Shown piece after piece: positions 1 to 11,613 of a stretch of 64,000 nucleotides of DNA. Under the pieces are notes generated by a model. That model had not been told where the DNA came from and ran no database searches. It worked only from the letters and a program-made list of their open reading frames with translations. The position numbers and the translations under genes are program-made. Origin of the DNA: Aquatica leii. Lineage: Eukaryota > Arthropoda > Insecta > Coleoptera > Lampyridae. The stretch's first letter is position 1. Every line of letters starts with the position of its first letter. The stretch lies in contig CM069432.1 of NCBI GenBank assembly GCA_035610365.1, forward strand, positions 222,168,532-222,232,531, read 5' to 3'.

Positions 1-410
1 ACCGGTTCTGCTAACTGAAGGAAGAGATATCGCATTGAGGTAACGTAAGTACCAATGGTTTCGTTAGCTCCCATTGTACGACTGCGAATAGAATCCATCA
101 AGCGCTCATCATAATCCAAAGGTAAGAACTCCGACTTCAACAAAGCAGCAACATCATTCCACGAACGTAACGAACTTCGATTCGTCCTAAAAACAAGAAG
201 GGCTTTGCCAGATAAAACTTCAAAACCTGAAAGAAAAAGTTGATGCTGTGAAACACCACGAGACAAACACAACTCGTCAATACGAATAAGAAATTCTATA
301 AGTAAAGAAGGATCTTCACCAGAAAACGTTACATTCCAATTTCCTAAGTTCGTTTCTGAATCAGAGTCCGAAGAAGTAAGAAGTGGTGGTTCTTCATCTG
401 AAGAATACAT
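1..410 (-). CDS. gag: Gag protein of a Ty3/gypsy-like LTR retrotransposon, N-terminal part
   Basis: Open for 136 codons from an ATG at 410 and running off the window edge without a stop. Gag is the structural protein that packages element RNA into cytoplasmic particles. The first 25 residues are acidic and serine-rich (MYSSDEEPPLLTSSD). From about residue 80 the pattern SLRSWNDVAALLKSEF, then LDYDERLMDSIRSR, then TIGTYVTSMRYLFLQL, matches the retrotransposon gag domain (Retrotrans_gag type). The ATG is chosen because the leader upstream contains stops. Position downstream of a primer-binding site and LTR on the same strand supports the call. No stop or frameshift is seen, unlike nearly every other element here, so the insertion may be young. 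Confidence 0.8.
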   Translation of the reverse strand, partial: MYSSDEEPPLLTSSDSDSETNLGNWNVTFSGEDPSLLIEFLIRIDELCLSRGVSQHQLFLSGFEVLSGKALLVFRTNRSSLRSWNDVAALLKSEFLPLDYDERLMDSIRSRTMGANETIGTYVTSMRYLFLQLAEP

Positions 411-852
411 AGTTAACACACTAAAATTACGATAAAATCTAAACAGTAGAATCAAATAGTAAATCCAAAAGCAGAAAGCTGCTAACACATGTCTGACCTA
501 AAACTCAAATCAAAATAACAGTACAAGTAATATCACTAATAACTAATCTAATAAGCAAAAAAAAGTTAACCGACGTAGTCGAGTTAATCCAAAAATCACA
601 GCGAAGTCCCACGACTCGTGTCTGACCAGTAATCCAATCAATAGAAAAGTAATTAAGTAAATTGCTAATACAAACTCAGATCGCAGCACTAAAAATCAAA
701 GAAGTACAATTAGTAAAGTAACTCCGACATATCCAGTCTTGCAGCAATAACTAAAAGAGCAAAGCAAAGTAGATCGAACCCACGAAAGACTAAGAAAAGG
801 TAAAAGAATCAATAAAACTAGAAGAAATTATAATCGCACACACAGAAATCGA
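411..852 (-). other. Untranslated leader of the LTR retrotransposon
   Basis: 442 bases between the primer-binding site and the gag ATG. It has no long open frame. It is less A+T-rich than the flanking host DNA and would hold the packaging signal, although no motif for this is recognisable. Confidence 0.6.
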
Positions 853-870
853 GCCCCACGTTGGGCGCCA
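853..870 (-). promoter_or_regulatory. Primer-binding site for tRNA-Lys
   Basis: The minus strand reads TGGCGCCCAACGTGGGGC, complementary to the 3' end (including CCA) of an animal lysine tRNA. The complementarity continues a few bases into the TTCGA of the T loop. It lies 5 bases from the inner end of the LTR, the normal spacing, and fixes the element's orientation as minus. Confidence 0.87.
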
Positions 871-875
871 AAATT

Positions 876-2156
876 TGTTACGAGAAACTTGGGTTCGTAG
901 AGTTGAGATGTCCAAATAAAAAGTTCCACCGGTCTTCTCGTAACTAAACAAAGCAACGGCCAGCACAGCTTCTTCGGAGAGGGATCGCAGGCTTTGTTAT
1001 GTGTGATTATAACGTGAAGCTAATAAAAAGGCGCCAAGACGATGAAAAATTAAAGTCGAGGGAGATCGTCTAACTCGCCTCGTAGTACACGAAGAATAAA
1101 TAACCTTACAAAAATAATAACACCAAATATATATATTTATTGTATCACAGAAGTCGAGACAAGTATAGAAGTATAATTTCTTGAAAAACATACACACGTA
1201 GGTTGACTAAATTAGAAATTTGTGCCTAGTGGCGAGCAACACACTGTGCAACCAAAAGCTCTTGTCGGATTAGATAATGACATACATTTAGCGACTAAAT
1301 AGATAAATACATATACATAATTCGTAGATAAATCAAGCAATTAAGTTTTCGAGATTCGATGTGCACAAACGATAAATTCGCGAAGCACAAAAATATAATT
1401 AATTGTGTTAAGTTAACATGCACGTACGGTCCTTAACGACCTAGTCCCCGAAACACGAATAATAAATTTTTAATAGTAATACTTACAAGCTGGACCTTAC
1501 TCGGACTGTTAGCGCTAACCTCCGACTTCGGTACACCTAAAACAATACTATTAAACCCCGATCGAAACGGGCATATCCGTTTAACACAAGTAATAAGAAA
1601 GGTTTGGTTAGCATCCAATTAGTACGAACGTAAGTGCGCAGCGTTTCCCTGTGGCTTAATCGAGTAAATTCCCCATGTTTGACTTCATAACAGAAAAGAA
1701 TAGTCCTGGCGGTTCTCAACCTTCGACGGTGGGTATTATCAGTAGGTAACAATACTTCGACGTCATGGAATGTTTCCAATACGACCACCTGTTGGTTATC
1801 TTAATTGATAACGCCGGACAATTTGGTGACTACCAAGATCCGCTACAGAAAATTAGTAGGTGTCAATTTAAACCCTCGATAAAGAAAATTGTATACCACT
1901 TACCCCGTTTCAACCTTCCACAAATATGAACGCATTAGAACTTGTAGCGTGACACAAATTAGCGGTGAAGGCTAAACCGGGCAAACAAATAAAGTTAACT
2001 CGGCAAAGATTTAATGAAGAATGACTTCGGAAAATGCTGTCATAATTGTGACAGTCTGGCGCAAGAGCAGAACGATCCTGCCAAGTTTCATAATATCTAC
2101 CGAGATATTTTCCCTACTCGCGAATTGAACTACTAAGTTCTTATTTTACCGTTACA
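876..2156 (-). repeat. 5' long terminal repeat, about 1.28 kb
   Basis: Read on the minus strand it starts TGTAACGG at 2156 and ends CTCGTAACA at 876, the TG...CA form of retroviral-type LTRs. Composition changes sharply at about 2150 from mixed to very A+T-rich, supporting the outer boundary. AATAAA (minus strand, 1136-1141) is a candidate polyadenylation signal. There is no coding content; short open frames in it are random. The 3' LTR is outside the window, so neither LTR identity nor the target duplication (which would start at 2157, ACTA...) can be checked. Confidence 0.72.
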
Positions 2157-5030
2157 ACTATTAATTTGTTTGTTTTTAAATTTATTTAATGTTTAGAATT
2201 ATGAAAATAATACAAGAAAAAAATTTTGATGTTTGTATAACATAACTTTAAATATTTTACGGCTTGTAGCTTTTGTTATTAATAATTTTGGAGTAATTAT
2301 GTGTTGAACATGTATTCTTCAAATTTTTTTCTTTCATAATATGTAAAAAAATACACGGAGTTTATTAAAAAAATGTTAGTTTGTTGAGTATCTTGATATC
2401 CTGATGTACAATTGTTTTTCTGATTAGATCAATGCAAACGTGAGAAAAAATTCTTTACATTTACTACCAATTTTGTATCTCTAATAATAACAAAGTAGAT
2501 AGATAGTTTGTTATGTTTATACTTGTACAGTAATTTTTGCTAAATTTATTTAATTTATACAACATATTGTTTTATTGTTTAAAAATATTACTGTTAGTTA
2601 TGAAGTAGAAACTAAAACAACACTAAAAAAGTAACTGTAAATCAATAATTTTATTTTAAACAACTGTTTTTTTTTGAAAAAAGAAATTAATAAACTTTAT
2701 TATTTAATATGTTTAAAGCGTTCAATAACATTAAAAATTGTCAGTTTTAACATTTATTTTTTAGCATATCATTGATTTGAACTTTAGAACTACAAAGTTA
2801 AATTTACCGCTTCGTCAAATAATTAAATACAAACAAAAATTACTTTGTATATTGTGTTGCTGTTTGTTTGTCGAATCGGTTTATAGTTGACCGTTACAAC
2901 ATTTTTAGATATTAAAGAATACCGAAAAAAACGGAATAGAGATAAGTCATTTTAGTGTAATGTCGAAACTTATAACCATTGTTAATATCTTTAAATTTCA
3001 GTATAAATTTGCTTTGACTAATATTAAACTTTTATATTTTTTCTTTTTCATTTATCATTAACAAAATGATAATTTTTATTATTTTTTTGTCAGTATGTAA
3101 TTCAACTTGTTATTTTTTTAATGCGACGTTTTGTGATTGTCTACACTTTAGTACGACCGCTAGGTTGTTAAATAAAAAAAAACAACACATTAGATTTTGA
3201 TATAACAACCACAATTAAACTTAAATCTGGATATAAAAAACGATACTTAATTGGCAAATTTAGTTTTACATGAAATAAATTATTTATCGTTAAAAACCTA
3301 GTGCTAACACATTAATAAATTAAGATGAAAGCATTTGAAAACATAATACAAATTTTAAAACTTTTAAGAGAAAATTCACATGTTGAAGTTTTGACAAACG
3401 AAATGATAAATAAAGTGTAGGTGTTGGTGTAACAAAATGTTGAAGCCTTCCAGACACAAACATTTTAAATATTTTGAAATGGGTATACTTTTATATTAGT
3501 TACTAAAAAAAAAAGATTAGTATTTTTTTGTTGTTAGATGATGTACAAACAGCTGCAAATCTGTTGAAGTGTGAAATAATATTTTTTTAAATTAAATGAA
3601 AATTATCCTAAAAATTATTATTTTAATTAAGAGATATTCATTATGAGAGATTGGAATGATTTTCAACGTTATTTACAAGTTACTAACTGCATAACACCGC
3701 CAGGTACGTAACCGATTATTTTGCTATATTTGTTATTGTATAAACTTAAACAAAAATTGTTTATATTTTTTAACAACAAAACAGTGTACACTTGTATTTA
3801 AAAACATTTTTTAATTTATTTATGTGCCGTAAAATAGCGTTTTCTAATATACAAATTATTGTCATATAAAATTGTTATACAACAAAAATTAAAATAATTA
3901 ATAAACATTTTTTTTTAAATTCAGTATCTGTTATTAGTTTAACAATAATTACAAAACAATATGCTCATTAGAAACTTTTATTTTAAAATCAGCGTGTTTG
4001 GAATTAACACAAATAATATTAGATTGTACACAAATACTTTTAACTAAGATAGTGAAATGTATAATAACAGTAAGATTATTCAACGTCTATTCTATTTTAA
4101 GTTGACACATATCCTAATTATTTCTGTAACATATACAACAGAGAATCGTTTACATTAATTTTGCAATTCAGCTTGATAAATCAACTAACGTAAAGAATCA
4201 AGCTGTTTTAGCTTTGTAAAGCATATTAAAAATGAAAATTGCAGAGAAGAGTTTCAGTTTACGAACTGTAATGCAATAGACGTTGAGTCTTTTGAAATTG
4301 TCTTAAGTTACTACATTGTTTAATAAAAACTATCAACAAAACTGGAGGTTAATAAACAAGGTATAAATATTTCTTTTCTATGCAACAAATAGTTCTTATA
4401 TGATTGATATGTTTAAACTTGTTATCAAACATTTAAACTTTGTTGTTTTTGAGCTATAAGCAGTTTTAGTGTTTTTACATTTTTAAATTATTAAATTAAA
4501 ATTAGATTAAATTTTAAATAAACAATGTTTGTAAAATACGTGAAAAAATATTTTTTTATGTGTATTATTGTATCTTAATGTAAAACAAAATAAATTCTTA
4601 AACATCAAAGAATCTAAGAATATTCTTTTAATAATGTTTTAGTTTAATTTTAATTTATAATTTTCTATTAAAAACCTCCGCTAGCAAGCTGGCACGGTGT
4701 AAAATAGCTAAAAAAACATCTCCCTCACATTCTTGCCGTTTGCATTCGGCATCAAACTGTAGGTTCTACGCATTTGTACAAAATATAAAAAAAAAGAAAT
4801 GACTAGAAACTGCGATAACGGTGTACAACTGGAAACGTGTACATTATGTAATTGACATTAAAAATCGTAGCGTAATGTAAACACACACTATTGATTAATA
4901 TATTTTATTTAATTATCAGTTATTGTATAAAAAACTTTATTATTATTTTAAAATATGTATCTATGAAGGGCCTTCTGTATAGTATATAGTTAACACGCGC
5001 GTCTGATCGGTCATATAAGTTTAAAAGTTC
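2157..5030. other. A+T-rich stretch without a recognised gene
   Basis: No convincing coding sequence, RNA gene or repeat is seen. A weak exon-like frame at 3643-3706 (plus strand) ends in CAG followed by GTACGT, a good splice donor, but its product (MRDWNDFQRYLQ...) is unfamiliar. A slightly GC-richer patch lies at 4676-4760. Confidence 0.5.
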
Positions 5031-5384
5031 GGAGAATCCTCTTCTCGACAAAATTTTAATAGGTATGTGTAGAGAGTTACATTAAAATTTTGGACTGAAG
5101 TTTTAAAGGATTCATTAGAGTAGCCAGTCAAAATCACATTTTGGAAAATATAAAAAAAGAGTTGAAAGCTACCTTTAATAGAAATTCAGATTTTAAAGGA
5201 AGTAACGGTTTGAGAAACAAAAACTATTTTTATTTTAAAACCGAGGCCATGAAGTAATTACTTTTGATGAAGAAGATTTTTTTGGATTAACTAAAAACAT
5301 AACTAAATCAAGTTTTCTTTCAAATTATATTATTCTATTTTCGATTATTGCTAACTTATTCGTTGGCAGATTTCATAGCGATCT

Positions 5385-5660
5385 AAAACGTAAGTTGTAC
5401 TATTTTTGTTCCGCTGCGCTATGTGGAGGACATTTTTGCAATAATAGACAGCAAGATATGCAATAAGAGTTCCTGGATAAGCTAAACTTAAAACTATCAT
5501 CCATCAAATTTACCTATAAAACAAATATTAATGGAAAGTTACCTTTTCTTGATACCCGGTAAAGTTGAATTTTACATATACCAAAAAACGACAAGCACGT
5601 AAAAACACTACCATCTTAGAACAAAACAAAAAAAATGCACAAAAACTTGTCAAATCGCCT
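5385..5660 (+). pseudogene. Penelope-like retroelement reverse transcriptase fragment
   Basis: Broken coding sequence for part of a Penelope-like (PLE) reverse transcriptase, which copies element RNA at the target site. Around 5421 the frame reads YVEDIFAIIDSKI, corresponding to the catalytic YxDD-type box with the first D changed to E. After a frameshift it continues LDKLNLKLSSIKFTYK, then NGKLPFLDTR and FYIYQKTTST. The order 'IKFTYE..NGKLPFLD..YRKPT' is characteristic of PLE reverse transcriptases. There are several stops and at least one frameshift. No GIY-YIG endonuclease follows, and the fragment fades by about 5700. The upstream 350 bases may be the element's 5' part but are not readable. 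Confidence 0.62.
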
Positions 5661-5937
5661 AATTTTTCTGGTCGTACAAAGTGTCTATCTAGGGCATTAA
5701 CAAAATTTCAAAAATAACCTACAAAGTTACTTAGGAAACCTAAAAGATCCAGTAGACAAATCAAGACAGTTAATTTAAACATTTTTTGTAATTAAATTTA
5801 GTTCATTTATTTATTTGGAAATTTATTTGTTGTTTACGGATATTGCTATTATTATTTTTTTTTTAATTTAAACTTGTTTTTGATTTCTTTGTTAACATGT
5901 TATACATTTTTTAAATCAAGATTTTTTTCTCTATCCT

Positions 5938-6287
5938 ATGGCACAAAATTTTAAAATAGCTACTATACCAATAACAAAGGTTGGTACTGATATGAAATAA
6001 AATATTAATGACAACAAAAATTTATTGCATTTATCTAAAAGAACAGAAAAAGTTTTTTTTTTAATTTTTAGACAACTCTCCAAATAAGGATTTCAAAGCT
6101 GAAAATCAAAAACACCAATTTTGTTATTTTCTGCCATACTTCAAAAACCTTATAGAAGGGTAAATTTGAATTTTTTTAATTTATTTAGGCATAACTCTAA
6201 GATTATTTTTGTCCATTTAACCAATCTGTGCTAATAAGCGGGAATCCTGCATTTAAACACCAAATTTGATACATCCTGTATACGCGC
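5938..6287 (+). mobile_element. Solo terminal repeat of a mariner-type element
   Basis: Non-coding. The same sequence is found reverse-complemented at about 20923-21290, and in shorter form at 21750-21914, where it makes the terminal repeats of a TA-flanked element. Shared landmarks in order are AAAATAGCTA, AAGGTTGGTA, ACAAAAATTTATTG, AAAATCAAAAACA and the outer tip AAATTTGATACATCCTGTATAC. Only one end is present here, so this is a solo end or the remnant of a deleted copy. Confidence 0.62.
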
Positions 6288-6835
6288 TCGTAAAGTATAG
6301 AATAAATTCATTATTTCCTAATGAGAAAGTATTTTTAGGGTACAATAATTAAACGTTCTACTCACTTTACAAACGTATTGTAAAAATTCAGCTGAAAAAT
6401 GCATGCAAAGTACAGTGATGTAAAAAAATCATGCATTACCCATGTCTACAATAGTTTTTGAACTTCAACATAATTTTTTTGCATTATTTCGTTATCCTGT
6501 CAGGACTCGCGCTATGGGTGAAAATTACTCATACTGAATTTAAGTTACGATTATTCATAAACCAAACGATTTAAATGCAACCACCCCTCAGTACTCTTAT
6601 AATAAAATATTCTAAAGAACACGCATACTCAACCGTATGTTTTTAACTAGTTACATCGGAGTTTTTGTCAAGTTAACACATTGTTGGTAAAATATACCCA
6701 AATGCGCTTCCTTACGAAATAAGTTTCTTTTGCTTCAGTGCAATATTTTAAATGTTTGTTGTTTACGTGTATACTTTTTTTTAAATATTGGTTTTGTACT
6801 TGATCTAAAGTTTTGGCGATAGAAATAAGCTAGAG
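6288..6835. other. No recognised feature
   Basis: Mixed-composition sequence between a mariner-type end and a piggyBac relic. It may include the decayed front part of the piggyBac transposase, but no family motif is readable. Confidence 0.4.
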
Positions 6836-6839
6836 ATGA

Positions 6840-7303
6840 TAACCTTCTATATGGTGTAGATACAGTGGACAAATTGTGCGGAACATATTCAGCTTCTACG
6901 AAATCTCGTCGCTCACCGCTAACACATTTTTTGGGCTATTAAACATTGCCGGTATTATTGAATATGTAATACATAAAGCAAATAACAAGAAACACTTTTT
7001 GCGGCTACGTTATATAAGCAAGTTGTCATTTAGAGAAAAGAGCTAAGATACAAGCACTGCCAACAAATCTTAGAACAAGGACCAAACTACTTCTTTCAGA
7101 AAAAAACAGCTCAATTGTCAGTTTCAGTGAGGGTGCCAAGAGCAAGCGGGAGGTGTAAAGATTGCGGAAACAAAAAAAACTGGAAAACCAACACTTCTTG
7201 TAAAATGTGCAACAAACTTATATGTAGGAAACATATGAGACCAACGGCTAATGAATGTTACCAAACGAATTTTAATAAAAAAATTATTGTATTCCATACA
7301 TGA
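6840..7303 (+). pseudogene. piggyBac transposase, C-terminal part
   Basis: Decayed 3' half of a piggyBac-family cut-and-paste transposase. GVDTVDKLCGTYS at 6853 matches the family block holding the third catalytic aspartate (codon 6859-6861), which is retained. LTHF...LLNIAGI and INKAN-type text follow in changing frames. After a frameshift near 7110 an open frame to the TGA at 7301-7303 encodes the C-terminal cysteine-rich zinc domain: RCKDCGNKKNWKTN, CKMCNKLICRKHM. The first two catalytic aspartates are missing and at least two stops interrupt the upstream part, so it cannot make active transposase. TTAA-flanked ends were not identified. The domain resembles the minus-strand one at 14321-14458, but they are different families. 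Confidence 0.77.
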
Positions 7304-7755
7304 CGATCTTGGTTATTATTATTTTTACTTATTATACATTTTAATTGCCGTTGAAAGTGCTTATTACAACTTGTATTTCATATGAAAGTGTAAACTTTTT
7401 ATAAAAAAGTGATTACGAGCAATTTATTATATAAAAATAAATAAAGTTTGTAGGTGGGCAAAAAATACCCAACGCGCGCACTAAGGTTTCCAAATAGCAT
7501 GAGCGTTCTAACAAATTAACTATCTTGAATTATCTGATCATACTTCATACATCATTATTCTTATTGCTAATTACATCATTATAGTTATTACCGGCTAATT
7601 AAGCATATTTAAGGAAATTTCAAAGAATCCCGTAATTATTAAGTCGTAAAGGGAAGTTGTTAAAATCTATTTGAAGTTGCTTTGAACAAAATTTATTTAT
7701 TAAATTGTTAGTATATATGAAGTCATTATTGGCTTTTTACATTTCGTGTAGAAAG
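7304..7755. other. No recognised gene between transposon relics
   Basis: It contains GGGCAAAAAATACCC near 7457 and a short GC-rich run (CGCGCGCAC), which could be the worn end of the piggyBac element. A left partner was not found. Confidence 0.35.
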
Positions 7756-7761
7756 AAAAAA

Positions 7762-8545
7762 ATGCGTTCTAAGCCAAAGCAAACAAAATTATTAAACCAA
7801 ACGCGGTATGAAAGTATTTTTTACCATAATCAAGATGCTTCTAGTTGCGAAATTGCGTCATTAGTAAAATGTAAGTAATCTACAGTAGTTCGTATTATTA
7901 AAAAGTATGCTAAGTTTGGAAAAATCGACAACAAACCGCGTAGTTGGCGACCAAAAAACACCTGTTTGAGATGATGCTGTCTTAACACTAACAAACCTTG
8001 CAGATAAAAGTCTCCATTCTACCCATTTAACAAAAATATGGAGTGAAGCTGCAGGTATAAGTGTGTGCACTTCCACTGTGAGGAGCAAAGGCTGAACCGT
8101 TTGAAATTGGCAAAGGAACATCTAAATTAGACAAGAGATCAGTGGCAACAAGTATTATTTAGTAATGAATCAACTAATAACAGTAATCATGCTAGTAATA
8201 CGTATATCAGAAGGTTTTCTGGAGAAGAATATTCGCTAAAATGTATTATTCCAACAACTAAGCATCCAACCTAGGTTATGGTTTGAAGTTGCATCTCTTC
8301 TTAACGAGTTGGTCGGCTGTATATCATCTCTGGAACAGTGAATGCTACAAAATACATTGAAGTACCACAGAATAAAATGCTGTGAAGTGGAAAAAATTTG
8401 ATTGGCAAAGAAAACTTTTAGTTTCAAGATGACAACGCATCCTTGTCGTAAAGCAAAGCTTATTAAATCACGGATGATCACTCTTATCAAATCTCTATCT
8501 TGGTATCACTGTATCACTCGGGACAAACTGGAAAAACTTTAAATA
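7762..8545 (+). pseudogene. Tc1-type transposase, degenerate
   Basis: Nearly full-length but broken Tc1-family (IS630-Tc1-mariner) transposase. Domains in order: an N-terminal helix-turn-helix from ATG 7762 (MRSKPKQTKLLNQTRYESIF, then SCEIASLV and TVVRIIKKY); a linker with an RSWRPKNT box related to the GRPKKT hook; the second HTH (GISVCTSTV-like); then KLAKEH, RDQWQQVLFSNES. In that last block the first catalytic aspartate of SDES is changed to N. RRFSGEEYSLKCIIPT, VMVWSCIS and FQDDNAS (second aspartate block) follow. The third catalytic region is not recognisable. There are more than eight stops and frameshifts. Clear TIRs were not seen. Confidence 0.82.
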
Positions 8546-10660
8546 AGATTTTGAATAAAGCATTTATTTTACTAAATTGCTTTTTTTAATTTTATTATTG
8601 TCATTAAGTCCTTAGTTAAGATAGAGCTAATACAGAAATTATAGTTGAAATGCAATTGAGTAAAGTTCAAGTTTTCACACCATTATAGGTTATTGTTCAT
8701 GTATTAAAATAAACTTGAAAAGAAAATTGATAACATAAACCAAAATTATGATTACTATAAGCGATGTGTTTTCTTTGTAGTAGCATACGTTCGGCCCGTT
8801 CTTTAATTTTATGATAACATTACCCGAGTGATAATCTTATCCGTGATTCTAATAAGCGAAGTGCACTGTATTACAGTGTACATGTAATGTAAATAACATT
8901 CGGTTTGTCTAGTATGTTGATTTTATTTTTGATTTTTGTATACAGCATGTTGTAGATGTTATTTTTATTGTAGGTAATTAAACGGAGGCTGTTTTAAGAC
9001 TAGAATAAGTTTTTTAGTTAACCCAGCTGAGTTTAATTGATTTTTATATTTTGATTTATCATTTTATAGTGGGGTCTACGTTGGTTTTGTTGTATGTATA
9101 TCATATGGTCCTTTAATAAAATATTGATTTTTGTTTTTTATTCATCTTTATTTATAATTACGGTAGAGCTGCATTTGTCTGATCGTAAGTTTTTAAGCAA
9201 CCTGTGATTATCTAAACACCAGAATATTTGTTACAAACAATTAATAAAAAATATACTTTTTATATATTTTAAATATTATAATAAAGTACATAACACATTT
9301 AATAGATACATAAACAAAATGTTTTTTTTTATGTTTTTAATCTATACAGCGTATTTTTAAATTAAGTTTTGTAAGCACTTTCTTACAAGAAAATGTAACA
9401 TGAAACAAATTTAATAAATATTGATTATTATATTTTTATATTGACAATAAAACTATTGTACAGTACTGCAATATTGTTATTCGAAAGCGAGCACAAACAG
9501 CTTTTTAAAGAATACCTTAGAGATAAATTTTAGTATTATTCGTGATGTTCTATCAATACTCAAAAAGCTAACAAAAACATAGTAAAATTCAACGTTAATA
9601 CACCATTTATTTATTGTCTACTTTGTTTTTGTTACTGTTTTTTTTTATATATTTTTCTTTTATAATATTTTTCTATCATTTACAGAAGATAAATCTGTAA
9701 CTATAACAGACACAATTTATTATAAATTGCTTGTCATGTTGTACGTAAACATATATACATATTTAAATATAAAACATGTTATTTACACTTTAGTTGTTTT
9801 TAGAACTAAAGTTGTTTTGTTATATTTTCTAAAATTATTTTATTCATTTAAGTATTGTTCTATTATTTTTACTTTTTTAATCACTATTTATGTAACTATT
9901 AGATTCGAACAAAAAATGTTTTAGTTCAAATTATTTAGTATTACACAAATACTTATTAATTGTATTTATATATAATAATTTTACACAGTACACATTTACA
10001 AAACTTAATGTAGTTGGGTGGCTTTTTGCAATTATGACTGCTACAACAGTTGTGTGAATTAAGATTAAAAACTGTAGTCAAGTTAGTGCCTACTTACATT
10101 TTATATAATATTTTTATCATTTCTAAAGTAAAACAATTAAAGTTATGTAGTAATATGTATGTAGATAATTCGACAGTATCTTTAAATAGCTATAAGTGTA
10201 AATTGTTACTCAATGTTAATACATAATCACTCTGATGGCATTTGCACAATTACATTGACATTGCTTTAACCCTAGTTCTTTTACGTTGTGGTTTTATTCC
10301 GCAGTTTTGTTTAAAACTATTTTAAATTACGCTGCATAAAATCAACTTATAACGTTCTCTATCACTATTACAGTTATCTTTTGTTCATATAACTTATACT
10401 ATAAGATGGCTCTGCCATTAAACTTTGCTGATAATCCGACAGTATCTTTAGACGGGATAGTTAAAAAATTTCTCAAATTATTTAATTGTTTATCAAAGAA
10501 ATCTAAGTTTTTACAAAGACAAATGATTTTGCAAACTCTTTTTGCATCAGTACAAAATATTAAAATTGTGAAAAAATAAAAATGATTAAAAAACCGTTTG
10601 ATTAATTATGTAAACTGATTTAAAAAACATGAATATGTAAATGGTTTATTTGTTTTACTC
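8546..10660. other. A+T-rich stretch without a recognised gene
   Basis: A 65-codon hydrophobic frame at 9727-9924 looks like chance in AT-rich DNA. A 20-base motif (AT-C/T-CGACAGTATCTTTA) occurs at about 10168 and again at 10433, 265 bases apart, within otherwise unrelated sequence. Confidence 0.45.
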
Positions 10661-10670
10661 AGAATCAGTA

Positions 10671-10975
10671 GTACAAGTTTAATCTCAGGGTCTGTAAAAG
10701 CTTCACTCTAATGTCACTCATCGATTACCACTCTTGTGTGTCAAATAAATTATTCCACAAATTGTTATATCTTTTTAAAGCGTTCTCCAACAACTTTATA
10801 ACAGTTTTGTCACTAAAACTATATTCACCATTACCTTGATCATAAGAATTAGTTTCAGCTCAGATTGGTTTGATTGCATTGAACATTGTACTGATATCTT
10901 GAAATAATTTGTCAATAACATACACTTTTCTTTGTTTAATTTTCCAATTTGCAGTATTTGAGTTCTAAAATAATT
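10671..10975 (-). pseudogene. Unidentified coding-like sequence
   Basis: Not recognised. On the minus strand one frame runs about 100 codons with only two stops and protein-like composition: NTANWKIKQRKVYVIDK, then QDISTMFNAIKPI, stop, AETNSYDQGNGEYSFSDK, TVIKLLENALKRYNNLWN, stop, SMSDIRVKLLQTL. It is preceded by ATTATTTTAG, which could be a splice acceptor. Minus-strand sequence up to about 11400 has further coding-like pieces in shifting frames (for example GFIRNAVKESFGRM). It could be a decayed transposon or virus-like gene, or a host pseudogene. No motif identifies it. Confidence 0.27.
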
Positions 10976-11613
10976 TTTATTATAGTTAATATTGTGATGT
11001 TATAACCAACTTATTATTTCTGATTTTTTCCATAAATTAGTAGGTCGCTTTTCTGAAAATACGTTATAACAAAGTCATTATGTATTATAAGTAACAATAA
11101 TTTTTCAAAATTATGAATCAATTTCAGTTTTATCTTAGTCATAATATATGTTGTGACTTTTCTCACTGCACTGTGATAATCCAAGGCATTTTATTTTAAA
11201 TAAAATAACAAACTTGCTTCTTAAATAACTCTATTACTTGTTTCTGAATAAAACACAATGAATTGTTTGCTACCATATTTTTTATGTATAAGAACGCTTT
11301 AAGTACTATCATTCTGCCAAAACTTTCTTTTACTGCATTTCGAATAAATCCAGGTTTTGTTCAAAAATACAACTTAACACGGTATTTTTAGGTTTTTATT
11401 TACGAAGTACTTTCTTAAAATCTGTGTCCACATGCAACCTATATATATAACTTTTCCATAAACGCTTTACCATAATCATTTTTCATAATTTAAATACCAT
11501 TTTGTTTTAGCATTTTATTACGATGATTACGCCCGGAAAGCAACAATTTTTTTTTAAATATTGGGTGCGATTGCTAGCTTCTAAGAACAAATACGTAAAA
11601 ATATAATAACGCA

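Noticed and set aside
9727-9924. 65-codon hydrophobic open frame
   Set aside because: Composed almost wholly of residues from AT-rich codons, no family features, in DNA where such frames arise by chance.
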